From: Gammaproteobacteria bacterium
GTDB lineage: Bacteria > Pseudomonadota > Gammaproteobacteria > Pseudomonadales > Pseudohongiellaceae
Reading direction: 5' to 3'
DNA length: 64,000 bases
Assembly: GCA_018401885.1 (NCBI GenBank)
Contig: JAGYKB010000001.1
Location: forward strand, 1-64,000
Shown: positions 20,099 to 30,611 of the stretch, piece by piece
Layout: each line of letters opens with the position of its first letter
Numbering within the stretch: position 1 is the first letter of the stretch
Program-made: the position numbers and the translations under genes
The notes under the pieces: model-generated
What the model saw: the letters and a program-made list of their open reading frames with translations, nothing else
Told to the model about the DNA's origin: nothing
The model's database searches: none

Positions 20099-21763
20099 AT
20101 GCGGCGAAAAAATCTGGCTGTCCTTATCGCGTTTGTAAGCTGTCTTTCGTTTTCGAGCAGCTTATGGGCGGTGGGTCTTGGGCAACTGCGCGCAGACTCC
20201 TCGATTAATCAGCCTCTAAGCGTTCGTATTCAGCTCACGGATCTCGGCTCGACGCCGCTGGATGAAATAGATGTTACCGTTGCGGCAGCTGAAAATTTCG
20301 ATCGTCTAGGTGTCGACGTCGCCGATAATTTTCCCGATATACAGATAACCCTCGGGGTAGATGAAGAGGGGCCTTACGCGCGACTCGAATCGACTTCTGT
20401 GATTCAAACACCTTATCTAGAAGTGGTGTTAGACACGCGATGGCCGAGCGGGCGGGTGCTTACACAGCACACTATTTTGTTAGATCCACCGGTGTTTCTC
20501 GATAGCGAGGAGGCAGTAGTTGCGGATAGTACTCCTCCAGGTTTGGCGCCTGGGTCTGATATTTTCGACGAAACTGCCGATCCGCCGATTGCTTCACCTC
20601 GGACTGTAACCACCGATAGATCAAGCACGCTCTACAGCATCGCGATGGCGTCAAGACCAAACCAGTCCGTCACTGTTCAACAAACGATGCTCGCTATACA
20701 GCGTCTAAACCCGACGTCGTTCGGCGACGGCAATATTAATCGGCTCTATGCCGGAGAGATTCTTCGCCTGCCTACCGAGCAGCAGATTTTGCAGTTGAGT
20801 GCTGCGGAGGCCCTCGAAGTTGTCCTGCGTCAGAACCAAGAAGCGGAGGTCAACTCGGTCGAGCAGCGACAAATTAGCGAGCCCGCAGGAATTGCTGCGA
20901 CAGCAGCCACGGGCGATCAGCTTAGCGTAGTTGTGACCGAGACAGCGGCGCTGGAGAAAGAAAATTCGGTACTAGGCGCGCGTATAGAGGAGCTTGAGAA
21001 TCGTCTTGCGATCAGTCAAGAGGAGCTTGCAAAAGCGGCTAGGGAGAGAACCGATTTCATCGCGAGATTAGAGGCGATTGAGAGTCAGATTACGGCGGCT
21101 CAGGAAATAATCAAACTGCAGGATGCGCAACTTGCCGAGTTAACTCAATCGCTCGCTGCGGCGGCCGAAACTCGTGAACGCGAAGCTCCGCCCGCAGCGC
21201 GTAACACAGTGAAACAGGCCACAGGTTTCTTTGGTCAACCCTTTATCGCCGCAGGCGCTGCTGGGCTTGCGGTTCTCTTGCTCGTGTTGCTCCTGCTACG
21301 ACGAAATAGGGAGGGTCATGAAGAAGAGAGCCCGGGTGAAATTACGTTAACTGAAGCTGCGCAGCCTGTAACTGGCAGCATGCGCGAGCGAGAAGACTTG
21401 AACAGCGAACTGTTAGCGATTTTGGCAGATGAAAACGAGGTCGACGTTGACGAAAAGCCACGCCGAATCTCGGCCGTGCAATCCGCCCCTGCCTTCGATC
21501 CTGATGAACTGACTTTCCGCACGCAGGACGCAGCTGTCGATACCTCGAGCTCAGCGCCTATCGAGCCGATAGACGAGGACGAAGCAGCGACGAAACTTGA
21601 GCTCGCCTACGCGTATCATAAGATGGGTGATAACGAGGGTGCTGCTGAAATATTGCTTGAGGTCTTGGAAGAGGGGTCATCAAAGCACAAAGCCGAAGCG
21701 CAAAAGTTGTTGGACGTTGTTAATGCGTCTGGCGGGCAAGTTGGCGGGGACAGCAGCTCTTGA
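20099..21763 (+). CDS. fimV: FimV-like inner-membrane hub protein
   Basis: FimV-family proteins are polar inner-membrane proteins needed for type IV pilus assembly and twitching in pseudomonads. This 554-residue product has a signal peptide ending near LWA (residue ~24), the family N-terminus GLGQLRADSSINQPLSVRI, a LysM-like segment near 178-230, a coiled-coil-like stretch at about 285-360, one membrane helix at ~378-402 and the C-terminal TPR-like FimV domain ATKLELAYAYHKMGDNEGA near 500. ATG 20099 follows GAGAGA and directly gives the signal peptide, so it is preferred over ATG 20075. It is much shorter than the ~900-residue Pseudomonas protein. Position between asd and truA is as in pseudomonads. 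Confidence 0.85.
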   Translation: MRRKNLAVLIAFVSCLSFSSSLWAVGLGQLRADSSINQPLSVRIQLTDLGSTPLDEIDVTVAAAENFDRLGVDVADNFPDIQITLGVDEEGPYARLESTSVIQTPYLEVVLDTRWPSGRVLTQHTILLDPPVFLDSEEAVVADSTPPGLAPGSDIFDETADPPIASPRTVTTDRSSTLYSIAMASRPNQSVTVQQTMLAIQRLNPTSFGDGNINRLYAGEILRLPTEQQILQLSAAEALEVVLRQNQEAEVNSVEQRQISEPAGIAATAATGDQLSVVVTETAALEKENSVLGARIEELENRLAISQEELAKAARERTDFIARLEAIESQITAAQEIIKLQDAQLAELTQSLAAAAETREREAPPAARNTVKQATGFFGQPFIAAGAAGLAVLLLVLLLLRRNREGHEEESPGEITLTEAAQPVTGSMREREDLNSELLAILADENEVDVDEKPRRISAVQSAPAFDPDELTFRTQDAAVDTSSSAPIEPIDEDEAATKLELAYAYHKMGDNEGAAEILLEVLEEGSSKHKAEAQKLLDVVNASGGQVGGDSSS

Positions 21764-22659
21764 GCGATGATCCAACCAGCCTCTCCGAGCAAGATTCTTC
21801 CGCAGGACAGTTTAGAATTGCGCTAGCGATTGAATACGATGGCTCCAGCTTCAGCGGGTGGCAGCGACAATCAGCTGCGGGTGTCGAGTGCAGCTCAACT
21901 GTGGCCACAGTGCAGCAAGAGGTGGAAAGGGCCTTGTCGAGGGTCGCCGCCCATAGTGTGAGCGTTACCTGTGCCGGACGAACTGACGCGGGAGTCCACG
22001 CCACCTGCCAGGTCGTGCACTTTGACTGTAAGCAGAACAGGGGCGAAAAAGCGTGGACTCGCGGTGTTAATAGTCTTTTGCCGCGCTCAGTTCGTGTGCT
22101 TTGGGCACGCGAAGTGGGGGAGGAGTTTAACGCTCGATTTACGGCTGAAGCTCGTCGTTATAACTATGTGATTTACACTCGCAATCAGGCCAGCGCTATC
22201 CTCGACGGGCGAGTCACGCATGTCCCTTTTAAACTAGACGTCGAAGCCATGAACTCTGCTGCGCAAGCCTTGGTGGGCGAGCAGGACTTTACTAGTTTTA
22301 GAGCCGCGGGCTGTCAATCCAGCACGCCCTATCGCAACGTACATAAGGTTAAGGTTAGTAAGCACTGCGATTTTGTTCTCGTCGATATCGAGGCCAACGC
22401 GTTTCTCCAACATATGGTGAGAAATATCGTAGGTAGTCTGTTAGTCATTGGTCGCGGGTTAAAGCCTGTCACTTGGATTCGGGAGCTCCTTGAGCTGAGA
22501 AATAGATGCGAGGCGGCAATGACCGCGCCGCCTCATGGGTTATATTTAGTACAGGTAATGTACCCCTTGGCCTATGGGTTGCCAGGAGGGTTAGTAACAC
22601 CGCCATTTATCGCCCTAGACTCACAGTCGTCTGAGTCGATTAGTACCGTGCAGGATTAA
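21760..22659 (+). CDS. truA: tRNA pseudouridine(38-40) synthase
   Basis: TruA isomerises uridines 38-40 in the anticodon arm of many tRNAs. The ~299-residue product has ALAIEYDGSSFSGWQRQ, the catalytic aspartate D76 in CAGRTDAGVHA, RRYNYVIYTR and NAFLQHMVRNIVGSLL, all typical. The start appears to be TTG 21760, overlapping the fimV stop as TTGA with GGGGA about 12 bases before; no ATG occurs before the conserved core. Translational coupling to fimV is likely. The C-terminus extends slightly past the family core. Confidence 0.93.
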   Translation: MSDDPTSLSEQDSSAGQFRIALAIEYDGSSFSGWQRQSAAGVECSSTVATVQQEVERALSRVAAHSVSVTCAGRTDAGVHATCQVVHFDCKQNRGEKAWTRGVNSLLPRSVRVLWAREVGEEFNARFTAEARRYNYVIYTRNQASAILDGRVTHVPFKLDVEAMNSAAQALVGEQDFTSFRAAGCQSSTPYRNVHKVKVSKHCDFVLVDIEANAFLQHMVRNIVGSLLVIGRGLKPVTWIRELLELRNRCEAAMTAPPHGLYLVQVMYPLAYGLPGGLVTPPFIALDSQSSESISTVQD

Positions 22660-22665
22660 TGTCGC

Positions 22666-23304
22666 ATGTCGAATACGTGGATCAAGATGTGTGGCCTCAA
22701 ACAGCGCGACGAAATTGAGATTGCCGTCGAGCTCGGCGTTGATGCTGTAGGGTTGGTCTTCTACGCACCTAGTGTGAGGAGTATCGGCATAAGCGAAATT
22801 GACGAATTGCTAACTTGTGAATTGAAGGGCACAAAAGTGGTTGCTCTTTTTGTGAATCCTTCTAGGGAAGAAGTTGAAGCGGTGCTTTCTTCAGGCCGGA
22901 TCGATCTATTACAATTTCATGGCTGTGAAGAGCCTGAATTTTGCGAAAGCTTCGAGGTGCCTTACCTCAAAGCTCTCGGCGTCGAAGCTTCGGTCGACAC
23001 AGAGGAAATCGAGGCTAACTTACACCGTTACCAGAGCGCTCAGTATTTCCTGCTTGATACCTTTGATGCGCAGGATCACGGGGGAACAGGTACTAGCTTT
23101 GATTGGAGCCAAGCCGCTGCGCTAAGCGCCGCTGTTAAGCAGAAGATGATTTTAGCCGGAGGGCTCAACCCTCAAAACGTCGGTGACGCGATTAATCGCG
23201 TGAAGCCATTCGGTGTGGATGTTAGCTCCGGAATAGAGGCAGCCAAAGGTCGTAAAGACATTATTAAGATGAAACAGTTTTACGAAGGAGTAAGACGTGC
23301 CTGA
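22666..23304 (+). CDS. trpF: Phosphoribosylanthranilate isomerase
   Basis: TrpF catalyses the Amadori rearrangement of phosphoribosylanthranilate in tryptophan synthesis. The 212-residue product starts with [14 protein letters not shown] (catalytic Cys9), has [25 protein letters not shown], the catalytic aspartate in [15 protein letters not shown] and the phosphate-binding end [16 protein letters not shown]. It lies 6 bases after truA and overlaps trpB by 8 bases, so trpF, trpB and trpA are translationally linked. No trpE, G, D or C is nearby. Confidence 0.95.
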   Translation: MSNTWIKMCGLKQRDEIEIAVELGVDAVGLVFYAPSVRSIGISEIDELLTCELKGTKVVALFVNPSREEVEAVLSSGRIDLLQFHGCEEPEFCESFEVPYLKALGVEASVDTEEIEANLHRYQSAQYFLLDTFDAQDHGGTGTSFDWSQAAALSAAVKQKMILAGGLNPQNVGDAINRVKPFGVDVSSGIEAAKGRKDIIKMKQFYEGVRRA

Positions 23305-24517
23305 TATGCAGCAAGACTCAATCGGTTTCGCAGGTCCAGATAGCTTGGGCCATTTCGGTCCTTACGGCGGAACGTTCGTAGGAGAAACTCTGATAGCCGC
23401 AGTTGAAGAGCTCTCGAGAGTCTATGAAGAAGTCTCGAAAGACCCTGAGTTTTGGGCAGAGTACGATCATGACCTGAAGTACTACGTGGGACGACCCTCC
23501 CCCCTCTATTTGGCTGAGCGTCTGACAGCAGAGGCAGGCGGGGCGAAGATTTATCTCAAGCGCGAAGACCTTAACCACACGGGTGCGCATAAGGTTAACA
23601 ATACCATCGGTCAGGCGCTTCTAGCGAAGCGGATGGGTAAGACGCGGATTATCGCGGAGACGGGGGCGGGTCAACATGGTGTCGCCAGCGCTACTGTTGC
23701 CGCTCGACTTGGCCTCGAATGTTTCGTCTACATGGGTGCAGAGGATATTCAACGCCAAGCACCTAATGTCTATCGCATGAAGCTATTGGGCGCGACCGTT
23801 GTCTCTGTAAACTCTGGCTCACGTACCTTGAAGGATGCGATGAATGAGGCGCTGCGTGACTGGGCAACTAACGTGGATTCCACCTACTACATAATTGGCA
23901 CCGTTGCTGGGCCGCATCCCTATCCTCAAATCGTTCGCGACTTTCAATGCATTATCGGACGCGAAACCCGGGAGCAATCGCTTACGCAGCTGGGGCAACT
24001 GCCCGACGCGCTAGTCGCCTGTGTCGGCGGAGGTTCCAACGCCATCGGCATGTTCCATCCTTTCCTGAATGACTCGTCGGTGGCGATGTATGGCGTCGAA
24101 GCAGGTGGGGATGGTGTCGAGACAGGGCGTCACGCCGCGCCCCTAAGCGCCGGTGTGCCGGGTGTGCTTCATGGCAATCGAACTTACCTGATGACTGATT
24201 CGGGTGGGCAAATAATGGAGACCCACTCAGTCTCCGCAGGGCTCGACTACCCAGGTGTCGGGCCGGAGCATGCGTGGCTAAAGGATCTAAAACGCGTTAA
24301 CTACGTCAACGCGACAGATGCGGAAGCAATGAAGGCATTTCATCAATTGACCCGCCTCGAAGGTATAATACCCGCGCTGGAATCTGCGCACGCCGTCGCG
24401 TATGCGATGCGGTTAGCGGCGACAATGGCGCCAGAGCAGTCCGTTGTAATAAATTTGTCGGGCCGCGGCGATAAAGATATTCAGACAGTCGCGAAACTCG
24501 AAGGTCTCACGCTGTAA
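23297..24517 (+). CDS. trpB: Tryptophan synthase beta chain
   Basis: TrpB condenses indole with serine using pyridoxal phosphate. The 406-residue product starts at GTG 23297, 6 bases after AAGGAG inside the end of trpF. It has [13 protein letters not shown], the PLP lysine K99 in [32 protein letters not shown], the phosphate loop [15 protein letters not shown] and [10 protein letters not shown]. This is the normal TrpB1 type, which partners with the TrpA encoded 12 bases downstream. Confidence 0.97.
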   Translation: MPDMQQDSIGFAGPDSLGHFGPYGGTFVGETLIAAVEELSRVYEEVSKDPEFWAEYDHDLKYYVGRPSPLYLAERLTAEAGGAKIYLKREDLNHTGAHKVNNTIGQALLAKRMGKTRIIAETGAGQHGVASATVAARLGLECFVYMGAEDIQRQAPNVYRMKLLGATVVSVNSGSRTLKDAMNEALRDWATNVDSTYYIIGTVAGPHPYPQIVRDFQCIIGRETREQSLTQLGQLPDALVACVGGGSNAIGMFHPFLNDSSVAMYGVEAGGDGVETGRHAAPLSAGVPGVLHGNRTYLMTDSGGQIMETHSVSAGLDYPGVGPEHAWLKDLKRVNYVNATDAEAMKAFHQLTRLEGIIPALESAHAVAYAMRLAATMAPEQSVVINLSGRGDKDIQTVAKLEGLTL

Positions 24518-24529
24518 AATAGGAAAACT

Positions 24530-25345
24530 ATGAGTCGCATAAGCGAAGTAAGCGCAGTAGCCGCGCAACAAGGACGTAAATTACTGATTCCCTATCTGGT
24601 TGCTGGCGACCCAGACTTGCCAACAACTCTTAAACTTTTGCATAAACTCGTTGCCGATGGCGCTGACATGATTGAGCTAGGCGTACCGTTCAGCGATCCA
24701 AGTTCAGACGGTCCGGTCATTCAGCGTGGCGTCGAGCGTGCGATCGCTGGGGGCACTAATCTTGCCAAGGTGCTTGATCTCGTTGCTGAATTTCGACGTC
24801 AGAATGACTCCACCCCAATTGTGTTAATGGGCTACCTAAATCCCGTTGAAATTATGGGTTATGAGGCTTTCGCTGCGCGTGCAAGCGAGGTGGGCGTCGA
24901 TGGCGTTTTAATAGTCGACATGCCGCCAAGTGAATCGAGCGGGTTACGAGATCTCTTAAAGGGAAAACACATCGATACCATTTTCCTCGTGGCGCCTACA
25001 ACGACGGATTCTAGGTGTGTTCAGATCGTAGCGAACTGCAGTGGTTATTTATACTACGTGTCTCTCAAAGGGGTTACGGGTGCCGCGTTGCTCGATACCG
25101 AGTCAGTGCGTCTAAGCATCGAGAAATTAAGGACAATGACAGATCTCCCGATCGTAATTGGCTTCGGCATAAAAGATGCTGCGAGTGCCCGCACAATGGG
25201 GGCATTATCCGAAGGGGTTATCATCGGCAGCGCGCTTGTTGAGCGCATTGAGAAATTGCCTTCAGGCGACTCGGCCTCTGCGCAACAGTTGGCAGACGTC
25301 ACAGAGGTGATAAAGACCGCGCGTGAAGCGCTCGACTCGCTCTAG
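24530..25345 (+). CDS. trpA: Tryptophan synthase alpha chain
   Basis: TrpA cleaves indole-3-glycerol phosphate to indole, which is channelled to TrpB. The 271-residue product has the catalytic glutamate E49 in DMIELGVPFSDPSSDGPVIQ and aspartate D60, then VLMGYLNPVEIMGYEAF, and the phosphate-binding segments YYVSLKGVTGAA and VIGFGIKDAAS. Length is normal. A 116-base gap without a clear terminator separates it from accD. Confidence 0.96.
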   Translation: MSRISEVSAVAAQQGRKLLIPYLVAGDPDLPTTLKLLHKLVADGADMIELGVPFSDPSSDGPVIQRGVERAIAGGTNLAKVLDLVAEFRRQNDSTPIVLMGYLNPVEIMGYEAFAARASEVGVDGVLIVDMPPSESSGLRDLLKGKHIDTIFLVAPTTTDSRCVQIVANCSGYLYYVSLKGVTGAALLDTESVRLSIEKLRTMTDLPIVIGFGIKDAASARTMGALSEGVIIGSALVERIEKLPSGDSASAQQLADVTEVIKTAREALDSL

Positions 25346-25461
25346 CACAAAGACAGCCTTTGAGTAAAAAAAGCACAGAGTTAAAGCCGACTTGAGCGCG
25401 GCAATAAAACAGAATAAGCAGAATTAATAGCACAACGAAGACTTTTATAAGGGACGAGTCG

Positions 25462-26406
25462 ATGAGTTGGATAGATAAAATATTACCGTCGATTTCTAGC
25501 GGACCGCGCGATGGCAAAAAATCAGCGGTGCCCGAGGGTGTCTGGAAAAAATGTCCTCGCTGCGATGCGATGCTTTATGAAAAATCGCTCAGCGAAAATT
25601 CAGACGTTTGCCCTAAGTGTGATCACCATTTACGCATCACGGCTCGCCGACGCTTAGACCTATTCCTCGACGAGGGCAGTCAGGTGGAGCTATTTGCTGA
25701 ACTTGCACCGGTCGACTTGTTGAAGTTCAAAGACCTTAAGCGTTACAAGGACAGACTGAGTGCTGCGCAAAAAGCGACGGGTGAGAAAGACGCGCTTATC
25801 GCAATGCGAGGCACTCTAAATGGCCAACCTTTAGTCACCGTCGCATTCGAATTCAATTTCATCGGTGGCTCGATGGGTGCTGTAGTCGGAGAAAAATTCA
25901 CGCAGGCCGTTAATACCTGCATCGAAGAGGGGTTGCCGCTCGTATGTTTCTCTACAAGCGGCGGCGCGCGTATGCAGGAGGCGTTGATTTCCCTGATGCA
26001 GATGGCCAAAACGTCTGCTGCACTAGAGCGGTTAAAGCAAATGAGGCTGCCGTATATTTCGATTCTCGTTGATCCGGTCTATGGCGGTGTCTCGGCCAGC
26101 CTCGCTATGTTAGGTGACATTAATATTGCGGAGCCGAATGCGCTGGTTGGATTTACCGGCCCCGACGTTATTCGACAAACGGTTCGCGTAAAGCTCCCCG
26201 AGGGCTTTCAACGCAGCGAATTTCTGCTCGAACACGGCGCTATAGATATGATTGTGCCCCGCGGCGAGCTTCCAACCAAGGTCGCTTCTCTGCTCGACAA
26301 GCTGATGCACTCACGGCGCGCAGATACCGCTGAATCTGAGTCAGCGACTGACGATACGAGTGAAGAGACTCCTCCAAAAGAGAATCCGCTTGACGTAGCC
26401 AATTAG
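25462..26406 (+). CDS. accD: Acetyl-CoA carboxylase carboxyltransferase subunit beta
   Basis: AccD with AccA transfers carboxyl from biotin to acetyl-CoA to make malonyl-CoA, the first committed step of fatty-acid synthesis. The 314-residue product has an N-terminal zinc ribbon, CPRC...CPKC within residues 29-55, and the crotonase-like core [16 protein letters not shown] and [20 protein letters not shown] ~30-residue polar tail follows. ATG 25462 follows AAGGGACGAG. folC begins 8 bases after the stop, as in many gammaproteobacteria. Confidence 0.96.
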   Translation: MSWIDKILPSISSGPRDGKKSAVPEGVWKKCPRCDAMLYEKSLSENSDVCPKCDHHLRITARRRLDLFLDEGSQVELFAELAPVDLLKFKDLKRYKDRLSAAQKATGEKDALIAMRGTLNGQPLVTVAFEFNFIGGSMGAVVGEKFTQAVNTCIEEGLPLVCFSTSGGARMQEALISLMQMAKTSAALERLKQMRLPYISILVDPVYGGVSASLAMLGDINIAEPNALVGFTGPDVIRQTVRVKLPEGFQRSEFLLEHGAIDMIVPRGELPTKVASLLDKLMHSRRADTAESESATDDTSEETPPKENPLDVAN

Positions 26407-26414
26407 AGGCGACA

Positions 26415-27755
26415 GTGACCTCTTCTCAACATGTTGCCCCTCGTAGTGATGCGAGCCTTGACGCGTGGCTAACCTATATCTCGCAGATACATCCTCGAGA
26501 GATCGAGCTCGGCCTCGAACGCTTAAGCAGGGTTGCTGGGCGCTTAGGTCTCTCTAAGCCGGCACCGGTCGTGATTACCGTAGCTGGTACCAACGGCAAA
26601 GGCTCGACTGTGAAGACACTTGAGGCTGTGTTAACGGCGTCGGGTTATTCGACAGGCGCCTATACCTCCCCTCATATACTTCGATTCAACGAGAGAATTC
26701 GTGTACAGGGGGAGGAGGCGGCTGATGGAGAGATTGTCGCCTGTTTTGCTCGTATTGAGGCTGTGCGTGAGCCCGAATCTCTTAGTTATTTTGAGTTTAC
26801 GACACTTGCTGCATTGCTACTATTTGCTGATAAGTGCGTGGATTTCGCGCTGCTTGAAGTCGGTCTCGGGGGGCGACTCGATGCAGTTAATCTCATCGAC
26901 CCCGACTGCTGCATTATCACCAATATCGCACTCGATCATGAAGATTGGCTGGGAAAAGGGCGAGAGAGCATCGGTGCTGAGAAAGCTGGCATACTTCGCG
27001 CTGCCACGCCGTTCGTATTTTGTGACCGCGATCCTCCTGCAAGCGTTATGGCCCGTGCGGCGTCCCTTGGACTCACGCCATTCGCAATAGAGGCGAATTT
27101 TATTGCGCATGAAAGCGCCGATCATTGGAGTTTTCAGGGGCAGGCCCCAAATGGGGAGATTATTCGGCGCGACACATTACCTATTCCTAACCTGTTTCTC
27201 GATAACGTTGTCGGGGCGTTGCAGGCACTTGCCTGTTTGGACCTGCTGCCCGCCGACGACGTTTTAAGGGGGGCGTTAAACGACTTAGGTCTTGGTGGTC
27301 GCTTTGAAAAGCGGCAGGACTTGGTCAGCGGGCGTCTGGTGATTTTGGATGCCGCGCACAATGTTGCCGCAGCGGAGCTTCTAGCGCGAAGATTGAAGAC
27401 GACATTTTCTGTTCCTGACACCCGTTTGCAGATCGAAGCCGAGTCCAGGCCCACAATTCGCCTTGTGCTTGCCGCCATGGCTGACAAAAATATCGAAGAT
27501 ATAGTGCGAGCTTTAGACCCCTTGGTCGATATCTGGTATATTGCCGCCTTCGAGGGGTCGCGCGCTGCGGGCGCTCAAGAGATTCATGCGCGGGTCAGCA
27601 CGGCGCTACCGAAAGCGATGATTAGACCTTATGACTCGGTTCTATCCGCTTTTCGGGCCGCCTGTAATGATCAACCGGATGAGCATGCCATTATTGTAGT
27701 TACCGGCTCGTTTCATACGCTTGCAGAGGTGGCTGCGCTGTCTGATCTCGATTAG
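26415..27755 (+). CDS. folC: Bifunctional folylpolyglutamate synthase / dihydrofolate synthase
   Basis: FolC adds glutamate to dihydropteroate and to folates using ATP. The 446-residue product has the P-loop VAGTNGKGSTVKTLEAVL at about residue 55, TSPHILRFNERIRVQG, LLEVGLGGRLDAVNLI, the ITNIALDHEDWLG magnesium-site segment, and the Mur-ligase-like C-terminal motif VILDAAHNVAAA. GTG 26415 is the likely start, 8 bases after accD. Together with folE earlier in the window it serves folate synthesis. Confidence 0.95.
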   Translation: MTSSQHVAPRSDASLDAWLTYISQIHPREIELGLERLSRVAGRLGLSKPAPVVITVAGTNGKGSTVKTLEAVLTASGYSTGAYTSPHILRFNERIRVQGEEAADGEIVACFARIEAVREPESLSYFEFTTLAALLLFADKCVDFALLEVGLGGRLDAVNLIDPDCCIITNIALDHEDWLGKGRESIGAEKAGILRAATPFVFCDRDPPASVMARAASLGLTPFAIEANFIAHESADHWSFQGQAPNGEIIRRDTLPIPNLFLDNVVGALQALACLDLLPADDVLRGALNDLGLGGRFEKRQDLVSGRLVILDAAHNVAAAELLARRLKTTFSVPDTRLQIEAESRPTIRLVLAAMADKNIEDIVRALDPLVDIWYIAAFEGSRAAGAQEIHARVSTALPKAMIRPYDSVLSAFRAACNDQPDEHAIIVVTGSFHTLAEVAALSDLD

Positions 27756-27844
27756 GAGAGGCTCGCAACTTAATTAGAATTTAACTAAGGTATATTTCCT
27801 AAGTTGTTAATTTTAATGCCATTCAGTCTAAAGAGGTGTAGGAA

Positions 27845-28468
27845 TTGCAGCAGGATTCGCAAGAGTTAAGTAGAGGACGCAAAAGAAGGGTGGTTGGTAC
27901 CATCGTCCTCCTAGCACTCGCCCTGATAATTTTGCCACAGCTTTTCGATGGAGAAGGCAGTTACCAGCCTCAAGTTCAAAGTCGTATCCCTGAGCGTCCT
28001 ATCATCACACTGTTGCCCGAGCCGCAACAAGTTCGCCCTGTCATGGTAGGTGAGTCACAAAGTCCGTCAGCCAATGCTGAGGCTGAAAACATTGAGCTTA
28101 CTGAGAGTGCCGTGAGTAACAATGCAAGCGACCCCGCTGAGGTGAATTCAGCAGCAAGTGTAACGAACCTGTCGACCGATACTGACTCGAGGCCGACCCT
28201 AAATGCCGCCGGTTTGCCGGACGGATGGGTGGTCCAGTTAGGTACGTTTGGGGATCTTGATAACGCAAGCAAGCTGCTGACCGATCTTTTGGCTAAGGGA
28301 TATAAGGCTTATGAGCGGCGCTCCTTGCGAGATGAGCGAGAGATGTCGACAATTCTAGTCGGACCGGTCATCGTCAGAGCCGAGGCCGAACGTTTGCTTG
28401 CAGAGCTGGCCACAGCGCTAGATCTCAAGCCATTGATCAAACGATATGAGCGTGAGGTACTTAGATAA
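27845..28468 (+). CDS. dedD: SPOR-domain protein DedD-like
   Basis: DedD-type proteins are septal inner-membrane proteins that bind denuded peptidoglycan through a SPOR domain. This 207-residue product has a short cytoplasmic N-terminus, a single membrane helix RRVVGTIVLLALALIILPQL at ~16-35 followed by FDGEG, a disordered Ser/Ala/Glu-rich linker, and a C-terminal SPOR domain starting at about GWVVQLGTFGDLDNASKL. The start is TTG 27845 preceded by GAGGTGTAGGAA. The gene sits between folC and cvpA, its standard place in gammaproteobacteria. The 89-base gap before it is AT-rich and could hold a promoter. Confidence 0.87.
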   Translation: MQQDSQELSRGRKRRVVGTIVLLALALIILPQLFDGEGSYQPQVQSRIPERPIITLLPEPQQVRPVMVGESQSPSANAEAENIELTESAVSNNASDPAEVNSAASVTNLSTDTDSRPTLNAAGLPDGWVVQLGTFGDLDNASKLLTDLLAKGYKAYERRSLRDEREMSTILVGPVIVRAEAERLLAELATALDLKPLIKRYEREVLR

Positions 28469-28469
28469 G

Positions 28470-28985
28470 ATGAGTTCGGTAGGGGAGTCCTTCGGGCAGA
28501 TCGATATTGCCATCTTCGCACTCATCGCGTTATCGGGACTATTCGGCCTTTGGCGTGGCATTGTAAAAGAAGTCTTTTCCCTAGCCTCGCTGATCATCGC
28601 GATCGTAGTCGTGCGCCTCTACGGTAGCCTCGCCGCTGCGCAACTCGAGGGTCTAATTGATAGCAATGTGCTTAGGCTCGCCCTTTCTTCCGCCTTTTTG
28701 TTTATCAGCGTAATGGTTTTTGGGAGTTGGACAATAACGCTTCTGCAGAAATTTCTTACTTTTACCGGCCTCAGGCTCATCGACAGAGTGCTTGGTGGCG
28801 CATTCGGGCTTGCCCGAGGCGTACTGATTCTTATGATACTTATTTATTTTGCTGAGCCTTTCGCAGGGACGCGGCAGTTTTGGCTTGAATCCTCCGCGAT
28901 TGCTAAAGCGCGAGAGGCGATGGCTGCTGCTGCAGAGTATTTGCAGCCGGTAACGGTACCGGCCGAGCAGGGCGAGGTAATTTAG
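28470..28985 (+). CDS. cvpA: CvpA family membrane protein
   Basis: CvpA is a small inner-membrane protein required for colicin V production in E. coli. This ~171-residue product has four hydrophobic segments, starting with IDIAIFALIALSGLFGLWRG and continuing through FSLASLIIAIVVVRLYG and ALSSAFLFISVMVFGSW to a last one near LARGVLILMILIYFAEPF; FGLWRGIVKEVFSL is the family signature. ATG 28470, one base after the dedD stop, is preferred; ATG 28446 would overlap dedD and has no visible ribosome-binding site. purF follows, as is typical. Confidence 0.9.
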   Translation: MSSVGESFGQIDIAIFALIALSGLFGLWRGIVKEVFSLASLIIAIVVVRLYGSLAAAQLEGLIDSNVLRLALSSAFLFISVMVFGSWTITLLQKFLTFTGLRLIDRVLGGAFGLARGVLILMILIYFAEPFAGTRQFWLESSAIAKAREAMAAAAEYLQPVTVPAEQGEVI

Positions 28986-29069
28986 TTTTTGTTTTTAGAC
29001 GTTTAAATGCGCGGTTTGCGGGCGTGTGGTGTAAAATTCGGCCTTCGGTCGAAGTCTCTGGAGAATTCT

Positions 29070-30611
29070 ATGTGCGGCTTAGTGGGTGTTGTTTCCGACA
29101 ATGATATCGGTGTCTGTCTCTACGACACGTTAACCGTACTTCAGCACAGAGGCCAGGACGCAGCGGGGATTATGACCTGCGATAAGGGTAAGTTGAACCT
29201 TCGAAAAGATAATGGTTTGGTCAAAGACGTGTTTCGAACACGCCATATGCGCAGACTCACGGGCCAGATGGGAATAGGCCACGTGCGTTACCCGACCGCG
29301 GGCTCCTCTAGTCCCGCTCTCGCACAACCTTTTTATGTAAACAGCCCCTACGGACTCGCCTTGGCTCATAACGGCAACCTCACCAATACTAAAGAGTTAA
29401 GCCGTGATCTTTTTAAAGAGGATCTGCGTCACATAAATACCGACTCTGATTCCGAGGTGTTGCTCAATATTTTCGCGCATGAATTGCAGCGTCGAAATAA
29501 AATGAAGCCGCTCCCTGAGGATATCTTTGCAGCAGTTGCTGGCGTTCACAATCGGTGTCGTGGCGGATTTGCAGCTCTGGTTATGATAACCGGCTATGGC
29601 ATTGTCGGTTTCCGCGATCGCAATGGTATCCGACCACTTGTCTATGGGTATCGAGAGAAAGCCGACGGCACCGGTCGAGACTATATGATTGCGTCTGAAA
29701 GTGTCGCTTTAGATTCGCAAGGCTTCACTCTCGAGAGGGACGTTGCGCCGGGCGAGGCCGTCTATGTTGATGCCAAGGGAGTACTGCATACTCAGGTCTG
29801 CACCGAGCCAGGCGAACATTCTCCTTGCATCTTTGAGCACGTGTATTTTGCGCGCCCTGACTCGCTTATGGATGGCATTTCCGTCTATAAGGCACGGTTG
29901 AGAATGGGTGAAAAGCTTGCCGATAAACTGATCGCTGAGCGTCCTAACCATGACATCGATGTAGTTATTCCGATACCGGACACCAGTCGCACCTCGGCCC
30001 TTGAGTTGGCAAATAGGCTGGGCGTGAAATACCGCGAGGGTTTCGTAAAAAATCGCTATATCGGTCGTACGTTCATCATGCCTGGCCAGAGCCAGCGACG
30101 TAAAAGCGTGAGGCAAAAACTCAATGCAATAGACCTAGAATTTAGGGGTAAGAACGTCCTGCTAGTCGATGACTCTATTGTTCGTGGAACGACATGCAAG
30201 CAAATTATTCAAATGGCGCGAGACGCCGGTGCCAACAAAGTTTATTTCGCTTCAGCAGCGCCTGCTATTCGCTATCCTAACGTCTACGGGATTGATATGC
30301 CTGCAGCGGCTGAATTGATCGCTTCCGGGAAAACTGAGCTAGAGGTACAGGAAGCGATAGGCGCTGACTGGCTCATTTACCAGAACCTAGAGGACCTGAT
30401 TTCGTCTGCTTCGGAAGGTAACCCTGCGGTATCTCATTTCGAATGCTCGGTCTTTAATGGCGAATATGTAACCGGTGATGTTGATGAGATCTATCTGCGG
30501 CGATTAGAGTCTAAGCGTAACGATTTTGCGAAACTCACAAAGACAGATAAGAGGGCTGGGAAAGAGAGCAACAAGGAAGCGCAGATCGCAGACATTAATA
30601 ATGATATCTAG
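29070..30611 (+). CDS. purF: Amidophosphoribosyltransferase
   Basis: PurF makes 5-phosphoribosylamine from PRPP and glutamine, the first step of purine synthesis. The start is fixed at ATG 29070 because the next codon is the catalytic N-terminal cysteine (MCGLVGVV) and TGGAGAA lies 5 bases upstream. The 513-residue product has an N-terminal Ntn glutaminase domain ([21 protein letters not shown]) and a C-terminal phosphoribosyltransferase domain with [13 protein letters not shown]. No Fe-S propeptide is visible, as in E. coli. The stop overlaps the end of the convergent yciH gene by 3 bases. Confidence 0.96.
   Translation: MCGLVGVVSDNDIGVCLYDTLTVLQHRGQDAAGIMTCDKGKLNLRKDNGLVKDVFRTRHMRRLTGQMGIGHVRYPTAGSSSPALAQPFYVNSPYGLALAHNGNLTNTKELSRDLFKEDLRHINTDSDSEVLLNIFAHELQRRNKMKPLPEDIFAAVAGVHNRCRGGFAALVMITGYGIVGFRDRNGIRPLVYGYREKADGTGRDYMIASESVALDSQGFTLERDVAPGEAVYVDAKGVLHTQVCTEPGEHSPCIFEHVYFARPDSLMDGISVYKARLRMGEKLADKLIAERPNHDIDVVIPIPDTSRTSALELANRLGVKYREGFVKNRYIGRTFIMPGQSQRRKSVRQKLNAIDLEFRGKNVLLVDDSIVRGTTCKQIIQMARDAGANKVYFASAAPAIRYPNVYGIDMPAAAELIASGKTELEVQEAIGADWLIYQNLEDLISSASEGNPAVSHFECSVFNGEYVTGDVDEIYLRRLESKRNDFAKLTKTDKRAGKESNKEAQIADINNDI

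Noticed and set aside
22600-22665. Possible trp attenuator before trpF
   Set aside because: trpF follows truA by 6 bases with no leader peptide containing Trp codons and no paired hairpins.
27756-27844. AT-rich dyad CTAAGG...CCTAAG before dedD
   Set aside because: The arms are not true complements (CCTTAG would be needed), so there is no stable hairpin; it may simply be promoter-like AT-rich DNA.
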